In this document: positions 8,798 through 14,798 of the stretch, in pieces
Position numbering within the stretch: position 1 is the stretch's first letter
Layout of the letters: the number at the start of each line of letters is the position of its first letter
Assembly (NCBI GenBank): GCA_947311795.1
Contig: CAMZLX010000029.1
Coordinates: 1-14,798 of the forward strand
Length of the DNA stretch: 14,798 nt
Direction of reading: 5' to 3'
DNA from: an uncultured Zetaproteobacteria bacterium
GTDB lineage: Bacteria; Pseudomonadota; Zetaproteobacteria; Mariprofundales; Mariprofundaceae
Position numbers and translations under genes: made by a program
The notes under the pieces: generated by a model
The model's database searches: none
Told to the model about the DNA's origin: nothing
The model's input: only the letters and a program-made list of their open reading frames with translations

Positions 8798-8822
8798 CCT
8801 ATTTTGGTTTTATCAAAATAGG
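8798..8822. terminator. Perfect 9-bp hairpin between convergent gsp operon and nnrS
   Basis: CCTATTTTG (8798-8806) and CAAAATAGG (8814-8822) form a perfect stem with a 7-nt loop (GTTTTAT). It starts 6 bp after the stop of the last gsp-operon gene and contains the nnrS stop codon (TAG on the minus strand, 8799-8801). Neither side has a strong T run; on the minus strand the downstream bases are TTTAACTT. It may be a weak bidirectional terminator or an mRNA-end stabiliser. The stem is AT-rich, so the terminator call is moderate. Confidence 0.5.
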
Positions 8823-9959
8823 CGCATAAGCGATTGTAAAAATAGCAAATGCAATCACCCAAAAGATTTGGGACACACCAATCAGTGTTTCGTAGGGAAC
8901 AATATCAAATAAGGGTACAATCACGCGGGTGATGGTGCTGAGAAGAATAGCGACAAAAGCGTATTTGATGGGTTTGGGCGGTTGATACACATTACGCCCT
9001 GTGTGCGCCAAAGACACCCTAGAAATCATACCGATGGTCATCATGCCTATGCCACCTACCGTAAACGTATGAAGGGTGAGCAACTTGGGAATATCCAGTT
9101 GTAAGAAGAAGTTGAGCGCAAACAATACAAAACCAAGGTTAATCATCCAAAAGGATAGATAGATGCTCCACAATAAACCCTGCTGCCAAATGATGGGGTG
9201 ATGCCAACGGATTAGACGGTAGGCATTGAGCGCAAACAATATGCTGGCGAGATAGGCGGATGTGGCTTCGTGCTCAATAAAGACTTCATTGATGGCAAAA
9301 GTGAGAAATAGGAAGATGTTGGGTATATCAACCCAGCGGGTATTAAACAGTTTGACGGTATCGTTGGTTGCACGTTCAATAAAAAATGGAATCACGCGCC
9401 GACCCATGGTTAGAATTAAGGCAAGAATGATATACATGGCAGCAAATAAACCCCAAACCACACCATTTTCGATATAACCCAATGCACCCAAGTAAAACAG
9501 GGTATGACATAGTGTGATTAGCCAAACTTTGGCAATAATACCAACCTGTTTCCATTGTTTGGCTTTGATAATCCTATGGCTAAGGATATAAGCCAAGCTC
9601 AGTATAAATGTTAAATCAAAGATGGCGGCATAGGCGATATAGGTTGTGCCAAAAAGGTAGAGGATTCGCGCGCATACCCAACATAAGAAAAGTATAAGTA
9701 GGGTATATCCAGAAGCGGTATTCATTTTACTCCATGTGCGAACGGAGGTGAGCAAAAAACCAGTGATTACAGCTATGGCATAACCAAACAACATTTCATG
9801 GGCGTGCCATTCGTATTGCGATATATGTTCAAGCGTAAAATCAATTTGAAAAATATACACCGCAGACCACAGTGCCATGGTGAGCATAGCAAAGAAACTT
9901 GAACCCAAGAAAAAAGGACGGAAGCCAAGTTCGAGAAATGGATGTTTTTTTTGTAGCAC
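8799..9959 (-). CDS. nnrS: NnrS family multi-pass membrane protein
   Basis: NnrS proteins are polytopic inner-membrane proteins that bind haem and copper and are linked to protection against nitric oxide and related nitrosative stress. The minus-strand start is a GTG at 9959-9957, preceded at 7 nt by AGGAG (plus-strand 9967-9971). The 386-residue product is almost entirely membrane helices, about 10-12. Family hallmarks are FRPFFLGSS near the start, WHAHEMLFGY at 51-60, GRRVIPFF at 186-193, and the C-terminal segment ending RVSLAHTGR with His319. No nitrite or NO reductase genes lie within the window. A possible extended -10 (TGATACTAT, plus-strand 9988-9996) lies upstream, but I see no good -35, which suggests an activator. 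Family assignment is strong; the physiological substrate is not shown by sequence. Confidence 0.93.
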   Translation of the reverse strand: MLQKKHPFLELGFRPFFLGSSFFAMLTMALWSAVYIFQIDFTLEHISQYEWHAHEMLFGYAIAVITGFLLTSVRTWSKMNTASGYTLLILFLCWVCARILYLFGTTYIAYAAIFDLTFILSLAYILSHRIIKAKQWKQVGIIAKVWLITLCHTLFYLGALGYIENGVVWGLFAAMYIILALILTMGRRVIPFFIERATNDTVKLFNTRWVDIPNIFLFLTFAINEVFIEHEATSAYLASILFALNAYRLIRWHHPIIWQQGLLWSIYLSFWMINLGFVLFALNFFLQLDIPKLLTLHTFTVGGIGMMTIGMISRVSLAHTGRNVYQPPKPIKYAFVAILLSTITRVIVPLFDIVPYETLIGVSQIFWVIAFAIFTIAYAPILIKPK

Positions 9960-10042
9960 AGTATTGCTCCTGAGGATTAATAAGCGGATAGTATCAGATG
10001 AGGGTTGTGAAGTGAAAACAAGATGTTAAGCTACTGTAAACA

Positions 10043-10056
10043 TTAATAAATATTAA
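10043..10056. promoter_or_regulatory. FNR/DNR-like palindrome TTAAT-N4-ATTAA
   Basis: TTAATAAATATTAA is a perfect inverted repeat of 5-bp arms with a 4-nt spacer. This is the geometry of CRP/FNR-family sites such as TTGAT-N4-ATCAA, with one base change in each arm. It lies between the divergent nnrS and microprotein genes, and NnrS genes are often controlled by NO-responsive CRP/FNR regulators. The surrounding DNA is very AT-rich, so an accidental palindrome is quite possible. Confidence 0.25.
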
Positions 10057-10067
10057 TTCGTATTTAA

Positions 10068-10107
10068 TGACTATCGTCACATTCCTGTCATCTTGGACGT
10101 GTATCAT
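10068..10107 (+). promoter_or_regulatory. Activator-type promoter for the 38-residue microprotein
   Basis: A -10 box TATCAT (10102-10107) has no -35 hexamer at the proper distance (ACATTC is there), which points to activation. Two overlapping candidate activator sites are present. First, a Pho-box-like tandem: TCGTCAC (10074-10080) and CTGTCAT (10085-10091) start exactly 11 nt apart, and the second ends 10 nt before the -10, the same spacing as in the E. coli phoA and pstS promoters. Second, an inverted repeat TGAC-TATC-GTCA (10068-10079), extendable to AATGA-N6-TCACA (10066-10081). It is centred near -40.5 from the predicted start (about 10114), the class II position for CRP/FNR-family activators. 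The two share GTCA, so sequence alone cannot choose between them. Confidence 0.45.
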
Positions 10108-10139
10108 TGCCCTATCTTGAACGTAAAAGGAGATATATT

Positions 10140-10256
10140 ATGCGTACATTAACTAAGAAATTGGGTAAAGTTTTATACCGTGATGGACTTGCAATTGTAG
10201 CAACTGCTCTTTTTGCGGTTTTGTTTGTTACAGAAGTAACTGACGCGACAAGCTAA
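10140..10256 (+). CDS. 38-residue single-pass membrane microprotein, unknown
   Basis: A short gene with every sign of being real. AAAAGGAG (10125-10132) is a near-perfect ribosome binding site 7 nt before the ATG, an intrinsic terminator begins 23 bp after the TAA, and a plausible promoter lies upstream. The product has 38 residues. A basic N-terminus (MRTLTKKLGKVLYRD; K6, K7, K10, R14) is followed by one hydrophobic helix at about 17-31 (LAIVATALFAVLFVT) and a short acidic, polar tail (EVTDATS). The positive-inside rule predicts the N-terminus in the cytoplasm and the tail in the periplasm. No Ala-x-Ala cleavage site follows the helix, so it is more likely an anchor than a signal peptide. 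It is monocistronic, between divergent nnrS and tetR. I recognise no family; by size and shape it could be a small subunit or regulator of a membrane complex, which is inference. Confidence 0.75.
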   Translation: MRTLTKKLGKVLYRDGLAIVATALFAVLFVTEVTDATS

Positions 10257-10279
10257 GATACTTTAATCCTATGTTTTTA

Positions 10280-10311
10280 TACCTCCAAGCTTCGGCTTGG
10301 GGGTATTTTTT
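10280..10311 (+). terminator. Strong intrinsic terminator after the microprotein gene
   Basis: TACCTCCAAGC (10280-10290) pairs with GCTTGGGGGTA (10295-10305) over 11 bp with a single G-U wobble. The loop is the extra-stable TTCG tetraloop, and T(6) follows (10306-10311). It begins 23 bp after the microprotein stop codon and insulates the tetR promoter just downstream. Confidence 0.93.
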
Positions 10312-10331
10312 GTACTTAAATAAAATAGTTG

Positions 10332-10361
10332 TAGTTGACAACTAATAATGCAGACTATAAA
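10332..10361 (+). promoter_or_regulatory. tetR-exporter promoter with overlapping palindromic operator
   Basis: TAGTTG-A-CAACTA (10332-10344) is a perfect 6-bp-arm palindrome; another TAGTTG copy directly precedes it (10326-10331). The consensus -35 TTGACA (10335-10340) lies inside the palindrome, and TATAAA (10356-10361) can serve as -10, although the 15-nt spacer is short. A palindrome over the -35 box in front of a tetR gene is the usual layout of an autorepressed TetR operator. Direct proof of binding is lacking. Confidence 0.6.
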
Positions 10362-10397
10362 GTGAGTGCCTAATTACTTTAATAGAGGTGCGATAAA

Positions 10398-10997
10398 TTG
10401 TCGAGTCATGCGCAACATTTACCCAAAGCAGAGCGGCAAGCGAGTACGGTGCAAACTGTGATTGCGATGGCTGCAGAACAAAGTCCAGAAGAAATAACAA
10501 CATCGGCAATTGCAAAAAGAATGGGTCTAAGTCAAGGCGCATTATTTCGTCATTTTCCGAGTAAAGATGCGATACTGCAGGCAGTGATGGCATGGGTTGC
10601 TGAAATGCTGTTAAGTCGTGTTGATAAGGCAAGCGAAGGTAAAAGACCCCTTGATGCTTTGGAGGCTATTTTTATGGCTCATGTATACTTTATTATGACC
10701 CACTCAGGTGTGCCCAGAATGCTTGTTGGAGAGTTGCAGCGGTCGAAAACAACACCTGCCAAACTAATGGCGAGAACGTTAATGACCAGCTACAGCCAAA
10801 AATTGGGGATAATAATTAAGCAAGGTATAGCTACGGGTGAAATACACCAAGGTATAGATGAAAAAACTGCAGCGACGATGTTTATTGGTATTATCCAAGG
10901 TTTAGTGATGCAGTCACTACTCACCAACAATAGCCATGATATCGAATCCAATGCAGTAGAAATATTTAATATATATAAACGAGGAATAGAGGCTTAA
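10398..10997 (+). CDS. TetR family transcriptional regulator of the adjacent exporter
   Basis: This is a one-component DNA-binding repressor, most likely of its own operon. It starts at a TTG, preceded at 7 nt by AGAGGTG (10384-10390); no in-frame ATG occurs until about codon 24, which would remove part of the DNA-binding domain. The 199-residue product has the TetR N-terminal domain, with the helix-turn-helix at about residues 35-64 (IAKRMGLSQGALFRHFPSKD). Its all-helical C-terminal ligand and dimer domain is not recognisable as to ligand. The stop is 2 bp before the adaptor gene, so repressor and pump are co-transcribed. The likely operator is the palindrome at 10332-10344. A less usual TTG start may keep repressor levels low. 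Family assignment is secure. Confidence 0.93.
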   Translation: MSSHAQHLPKAERQASTVQTVIAMAAEQSPEEITTSAIAKRMGLSQGALFRHFPSKDAILQAVMAWVAEMLLSRVDKASEGKRPLDALEAIFMAHVYFIMTHSGVPRMLVGELQRSKTTPAKLMARTLMTSYSQKLGIIIKQGIATGEIHQGIDEKTAATMFIGIIQGLVMQSLLTNNSHDIESNAVEIFNIYKRGIEA

Positions 10998-10999
10998 AT

Positions 11000-12184
11000 A
11001 TGAAATTATTAGAAATGAACAAACGCACGTTAGGTCTTGTTGCAGTCATTGTGCCTATGCTGCTGTTATTTGTTTATGTGGGTATGACTTCAGGACCTTT
11101 GGCTCCCGTGCCTGTAACAACGGTTAAGGTAGAAAACAAAGCCATTTCCCCAGCGTTATTTGGCATTGGTACAGTAGAAGCTCGATACAGTTATAGTATA
11201 GGACCTATTGCACCAGGTCGTTTACAAGCGGTTTATGTGGATGTGGGTGATAGGGTGAAGGCAGGGCAATTGTTGGCAGAGATGGAGCCTATTGATTTGG
11301 ATGAAAAGATTCATTCGCAAAGCATGGCAATCAAACGGGCGAGAGATGGTATCACATCAGCCAAGGCTGTGCTCAAAGAGGCTGAGTCGCGTTTGAATTT
11401 TGCCCAAGCGCAAGAGCAGCGTTACAAAAAATTATTAGCTATTCAATCCATCGGTGATGAAGTGTATGAAGCCAAAAAACAAGAGCTACAATCGGCTACT
11501 TCAGGTGTTGCTATTGCTAAAGCCAATCTCAATTCAGCGCAGAAAGAATTGGCTAGGGTGCAGTTTGACCGCAAAGGGTTAAGTAATGTGCGTGATAATT
11601 TGCGCCTTGTTGCACCCAAAGACGGTGTGATTTCTGCAAGGCGTGCTGAAGCGGGGTCAACGGTGATGTCAGGTCAAGCTGTGGTGGAAATGATAGACCC
11701 TATGAGTTTATGGGTGAATACACGCTTTGACCAACAGCGTTCCACTGGGTTAGCCGCAGCTTTGCCTGCAAAGATTAAACTTCGTTCGCAAAGCCAAACG
11801 CTTTATGCAGCTAAGGTACAACGTGTTGAAGTGATGGCAGATGCTGTGACTGAAGAAATCCTAGCCAAAGTTGTATTTGATCAATTGCCTCAACCCATGC
11901 CTCCGATTGGTGAGTTGGCAGAAGTCACCGTAGCGCTTCCTGAACTACCTGCAAAACCTGTGATTCCCAATGCTGCGCTTCAGCAGTTGGATGGTGAAGT
12001 GGGGGTATGGCAAGTACAAGATGGCGAGATTGAATTTGTGCTTGTCTCTGTGGGTGAAAGCAGCTTGGATGGAGAAGTTCAAGTTTTAAAAGGTTTGCAG
12101 GCGGGTGCAGTTGTGGTGGTGTATAGTAAATATGCTCTAAAACAAGGCTCAAAAATTGATGTGGTGGAGCGCATTCAGCCATGA
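11000..12184 (+). CDS. HlyD/MacA/DevB-type periplasmic adaptor (membrane fusion protein)
   Basis: The adaptor bridges the inner-membrane ABC transporter and the outer-membrane factor. AGAGG (10988-10992), inside the end of tetR, lies 7 nt before the ATG. The 394-residue product has an N-terminal membrane anchor at about 12-29 (LGLVAVIVPMLLLFVYVG). The first lipoyl half follows (GRLQAVYVDVGDRVKAGQLL), then an alpha-hairpin coiled coil at about 104-197 rich in Ala, Lys, Glu and Gln. The second lipoyl half (LVAPKDGVISARRAEAGSTV) and a beta-barrel/membrane-proximal region complete it. Because the partner is an ABC permease with four helices rather than an RND pump, MacA or DevB is the better comparison than AcrA. 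It overlaps the permease gene by four bases (ATGA), implying coupled translation. Confidence 0.92.
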   Translation: MKLLEMNKRTLGLVAVIVPMLLLFVYVGMTSGPLAPVPVTTVKVENKAISPALFGIGTVEARYSYSIGPIAPGRLQAVYVDVGDRVKAGQLLAEMEPIDLDEKIHSQSMAIKRARDGITSAKAVLKEAESRLNFAQAQEQRYKKLLAIQSIGDEVYEAKKQELQSATSGVAIAKANLNSAQKELARVQFDRKGLSNVRDNLRLVAPKDGVISARRAEAGSTVMSGQAVVEMIDPMSLWVNTRFDQQRSTGLAAALPAKIKLRSQSQTLYAAKVQRVEVMADAVTEEILAKVVFDQLPQPMPPIGELAEVTVALPELPAKPVIPNAALQQLDGEVGVWQVQDGEIEFVLVSVGESSLDGEVQVLKGLQAGAVVVVYSKYALKQGSKIDVVERIQP

Positions 12185-13383
12185 TTAGCCTTGCAGGGCG
12201 GGATATTGCTCACTCATGGGGTAAGTTTGTCTTCACAGGCATTGGGCTTGGCTTATTGATTGGCGTAACCATGACCATGGCAGGTGTGTACCGTGGTATG
12301 GTGGATGATGCTAAGGTGTTGCTGGATAACAGTGGTGCTGATTTATGGGTGGTGCAGCAAGGCACGCTTGGTCCTTATGCTGAGGCTTCGAGTATTTATG
12401 ATGATGAATACCGTGGTATTTTAGGTATGGCGGGTGTGGATGCTGCGGCAAATGTCACCTACTTAACATCCCAAATTAGCCAAGGTGACTTGGATGTTCG
12501 TGTGATGGTGGCAGGTATTGTTACCACAGAGCAGGGGCTACCTGGTCAACCTCGATTTTTGGTGGCAGGAAGACATATTACACGCGGTCATTATGAAGCT
12601 GTGGCAGATGTCAAAGCAGGCTTTCAGATTGGTGATAGAGTCAAAATCCGCCGCAATCAATATACTGTGGTGGGTTTAACCAAACGCATGGTGTCATCCA
12701 GTGGTGACCCTATGCTGTTTATCCCGCTTAAAGATGCACAAGAAGCGCAGTTTCTCAAAGATAATGATGCAATCTTGAATCAACGCCGAAGAACGGCAGC
12801 AAACCCTGCTTTTAATAATCCAGCCGTGCCAGGTTTGTTGGATGCCGTGCTTGCTTCGCAAAGTGTGAATCCGTTTGTTAATGCTGTGTTGGTGCGTGTA
12901 AAACCAGGATTCACCCCTGAACAAGTGGCTGAGCCTATTCGCAAGTGGAAGCGGCTTCAGGTTTATACGCGGGCGCAAATGGAATCCATTTTGATTGAAA
13001 AATTGATTAAAACAGCAGCGCGACAAATTGCCATGTTTTTGGTCATTCTTGCCATTGTTAGTGCTGCGATTGTCGCCTTTATTATTTACACGTTAACCAT
13101 TGGTAAAATAAGAGAAATTGCTGTGCTGAAATTGATTGGTACCAAGAATAGAACCATTGCAGCCATGATTATTCAACAGGCGATTGGTTTGGGTCTGATT
13201 GGCTTTGTGATTGGTAAAATTGCAGCGACATTTTGGGCTCCCGTGTTCCCCAAATATATATTATTGGAGCCATCGGATGCAGTCATAGGTTTTGTGTTAA
13301 TTATGGTAATTTGTGTGTTGGCGAGCCTGATTGCGATTCGGGCAGCGCTTAAAGTGGACCCTGCGGAGGCTATCGGTGGCTAG
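12181..13383 (+). CDS. FtsX/MacB-type ABC transporter permease (DevC-like)
   Basis: This is the membrane subunit of the exporter. The ATG overlaps the adaptor stop (ATGA). The 400-residue product has one membrane helix at about 15-37, a large periplasmic domain of about 245 residues, and three helices at about 285-305, 331-350 and 367-388. It ends in the FtsX-family tail ALKVDPAEAIGG. The cytoplasmic segment after helix 2 (IREIAVLKLIGTKNRTI) is the typical coupling region. Four helices and a big periplasmic loop are the mechanotransmission (type VII) ABC fold of MacB, LolC and FtsX. Unlike MacB, the ATPase is a separate gene, as in DevC-DevA of cyanobacteria. Assignment to the FtsX superfamily is firm; the DevC comparison rests on gene order. 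Substrate unknown. Confidence 0.91.
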   Translation: MISLAGRDIAHSWGKFVFTGIGLGLLIGVTMTMAGVYRGMVDDAKVLLDNSGADLWVVQQGTLGPYAEASSIYDDEYRGILGMAGVDAAANVTYLTSQISQGDLDVRVMVAGIVTTEQGLPGQPRFLVAGRHITRGHYEAVADVKAGFQIGDRVKIRRNQYTVVGLTKRMVSSSGDPMLFIPLKDAQEAQFLKDNDAILNQRRRTAANPAFNNPAVPGLLDAVLASQSVNPFVNAVLVRVKPGFTPEQVAEPIRKWKRLQVYTRAQMESILIEKLIKTAARQIAMFLVILAIVSAAIVAFIIYTLTIGKIREIAVLKLIGTKNRTIAAMIIQQAIGLGLIGFVIGKIAATFWAPVFPKYILLEPSDAVIGFVLIMVICVLASLIAIRAALKVDPAEAIGG

Positions 13384-14080
13384 AGGCATTATTATTGAAG
13401 ACTTACACAAACAATATGGTGTGGGTGATACGGCTGTTGAAGCACTTAAAGGTGTGAATATGCAAGTGGGCCCTGGCGAAGTGGTGGGGTTGGTGGGGCC
13501 TTCAGGTTCAGGTAAAAGCACACTTCTTAAATGTTTGGGTGCTGTCATTGAGCCCACCAGTGGGCGTATGATTTTGGGTGGTGAAACCATTTATGATCAA
13601 AAGTGGAATATCAAAGATTTGGGTGCGTTGCGCAGGGATAGCATTGGTTTTGTATTTCAAGCTCCTTATCTGATTCCATTTTTAGATGTGATTGATAATG
13701 TGGCATTGATTCTCATGTTGGCAGGTCATTCCAATGATGCATCGCGCAAACGAGCGATGGATTTGCTTGAAGCTTTGGATGTTGCACATCGGGCGAAAGC
13801 GATGCCTTCACAATTATCAGGTGGTGAACAACAGCGTGTTGCCATTGCCAGAGCTTTGGTGAGTCATCCGCCTGTGATTCTTGCCGATGAACCAACCGCA
13901 CCATTGGATAGTGAGCGTGCATTGGCTGTGATGAAAATATTAAACGAAATGGCAAAAGAATATGAGACAGCCATTATCGTGGTGACCCATGACGAAAAAA
14001 TTATGCCAACATTTAAGCGGATTTATCATATTCGAGATGGTAAAACGATTGAAGAAGCTGGTGAAGGTAGGGCGATATGA
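13376..14080 (+). CDS. ABC transporter ATP-binding protein (LolD/MacB/DevA type)
   Basis: This is the ATPase subunit that powers the permease. I place the start at the GTG at 13376: GGAGG (13365-13369) lies 6 nt upstream, the product begins right at the conserved beta-strand (MARGIIIEDLHKQYG), and the gene overlaps the permease stop by 8 bp. A TTG at 13331 would add 15 unlikely residues. The 234-residue product has Walker A GPSGSGKST at 41-49, the signature LSGGEQQRV at 147-155, Walker B VILADEP at 167-173 and the H-loop His205 in VVTHD. The D-loop segment reads TAPLDS with Pro176, where Asn, Ala or Gly is commoner; catalytic residues are intact. It overlaps the next gene by four bases. Confidence 0.95.
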   Translation: MARGIIIEDLHKQYGVGDTAVEALKGVNMQVGPGEVVGLVGPSGSGKSTLLKCLGAVIEPTSGRMILGGETIYDQKWNIKDLGALRRDSIGFVFQAPYLIPFLDVIDNVALILMLAGHSNDASRKRAMDLLEALDVAHRAKAMPSQLSGGEQQRVAIARALVSHPPVILADEPTAPLDSERALAVMKILNEMAKEYETAIIVVTHDEKIMPTFKRIYHIRDGKTIEEAGEGRAI

Positions 14081-14798
14081 GAATACAGCGAAATAAAACA
14101 TTACCTTTGATGATACTTTTGCTGCTTTCATCTTGTGCTGTTGGCCCTGACTATCAACGCCCAGATGCTCTCAAAGATGCAGGCATGGAAGAGGATAGTT
14201 TTCAAGTTGCCTTAACCTTAGCGGAATCATTGCCTGAACCCGTAGCTGTGGGTGCATCGCAAAAGTTTGTGCGTAATCGTATTCAAGCCAATTGGTGGGA
14301 AAGTTTTGATTCAGATAAACTTAATGCGGTGGTTGAGAAAGCGTTGGTGAATAGCCCAACATTGGCAGCCGCCGATGCAAGCTTAGTCCAAGCACAACAA
14401 ACCTATGAAGCGCAATCGGGTTCAAGTTTATACCCTCAAGTTTCTTTGGGTCCAGGTGGGTCTAGGCAACGTATCAATAAAGCGGCATTTGGGCTTCCAT
14501 CCAGCTCATCCACATATACGCTTTACAATGCGGGTTTAAACTTGGGTTATAACTTTGACTTGTTTGGTACAAACAAACGTCTTCTTGAATCGTTGGAAGC
14601 AGAAGCATCCTATAAAGCATACCAATATGAAGCAGCGCGATTAAGTTTGGTTGCCAATGTGGTCAGTGCAGCCATGGTGCAAGCGCAACTTTTTGAGCAA
14701 CTGCAAGCAAATCAACGCATCTTACATCTTCTTGAAGCGCAGTTGGATATGACCAAGCAGCGTTATGATTTAGGTGCAGCAGCGCAAAGTGAAGTGAC
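14077..14798 (+). CDS. NodT/OprM-type outer-membrane efflux lipoprotein, 3' end beyond window
   Basis: This is the outer-membrane channel of the exporter. The ATG at 14077 overlaps the ATPase stop (ATGA), and the frame stays open to the last base, giving 240 residues of an expected 450-500. The start is a lipoprotein signal: a basic N-terminus, hydrophobic LMILLLL and lipobox LSSC with Cys20, followed by AVGPDYQRP, the hallmark of NodT-family outer-membrane factors. Next come NWWESFDSDKLNAVVEKAL, an Ala/Gln-rich helical stretch, the beta-barrel segment around NLGYNFDLFG, and long helices up to the cut point (RYDLGAAAQSEV). It completes a tripartite pump with the three preceding genes. Confidence 0.94.
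   Translation, partial: MRIQRNKTLPLMILLLLSSCAVGPDYQRPDALKDAGMEEDSFQVALTLAESLPEPVAVGASQKFVRNRIQANWWESFDSDKLNAVVEKALVNSPTLAAADASLVQAQQTYEAQSGSSLYPQVSLGPGGSRQRINKAAFGLPSSSSTYTLYNAGLNLGYNFDLFGTNKRLLESLEAEASYKAYQYEAARLSLVANVVSAAMVQAQLFEQLQANQRILHLLEAQLDMTKQRYDLGAAAQSEV

Noticed and set aside
10093..10110. Sigma-54 promoter (TTGG ... TTGC) upstream of the microprotein
   Set aside because: The GG and GC are separated by 12 nt instead of the strict 10.
10093..10118. Sigma-70 promoter TTGGAC ... TATCTT for the microprotein
   Set aside because: The spacer is 14 nt, too short; the TATCAT box with upstream activator sites fits better.

Overview
The window comes from a Gram-negative bacterium, probably a proteobacterium. 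The evidence is a type II secretion (T2SS) gene set, an outer-membrane lipoprotein of the NodT/TolC type, an NnrS protein and moderately AT-rich DNA with tightly packed, often overlapping genes. No gene fixes the lineage. A zetaproteobacterium or a low-GC gammaproteobacterium would fit, but that is a guess. No tRNA, rRNA, CRISPR array, insertion sequence or obvious prophage gene is visible.

Layout. (1) 1-1671: the 3' three quarters of priA, the primosome/replication-restart helicase. (2) 1728-8791: a six-gene plus-strand operon. It starts with a predicted outer-membrane beta-barrel protein, continues with gspC, gspD, gspE and gspF (inner-membrane connector, secretin, ATPase and inner-membrane platform of the T2SS), and ends with an unusual TPR-plus-membrane protein. 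No pseudopilin genes (gspG-K) or gspL/M follow, so the rest of the machine must be encoded elsewhere. (3) 8799-9959, minus strand: nnrS, convergent with the operon; a perfect 9-bp hairpin covers its stop codon. (4) 9960-10397: an intergenic region that is not empty. It holds a 38-residue single-pass membrane microprotein with a strong ribosome binding site, a promoter that looks activator-dependent, and a textbook TTCG-loop terminator. (5) 10398-14798: a TetR regulator, a HlyD-type adaptor, an FtsX-type ABC permease, an ABC ATPase and the start of a NodT-type outer-membrane factor. All lie on the plus strand with overlaps or 2-bp gaps, forming a tripartite ATP-driven exporter of the MacAB-TolC/DevBCA kind. 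A palindrome over the -35 box upstream of tetR is the likely operator.

How the genes work together. The gsp genes supply the core through which folded periplasmic proteins cross the outer membrane; the two flanking unknown genes are candidates for lineage-specific accessory parts. The exporter operon encodes a full path from cytoplasm or inner membrane to outside, under its own local TetR repressor. The nnrS/microprotein intergenic region carries CRP/FNR-like and Pho-box-like sequences and is the least explained and most interesting part of the window.
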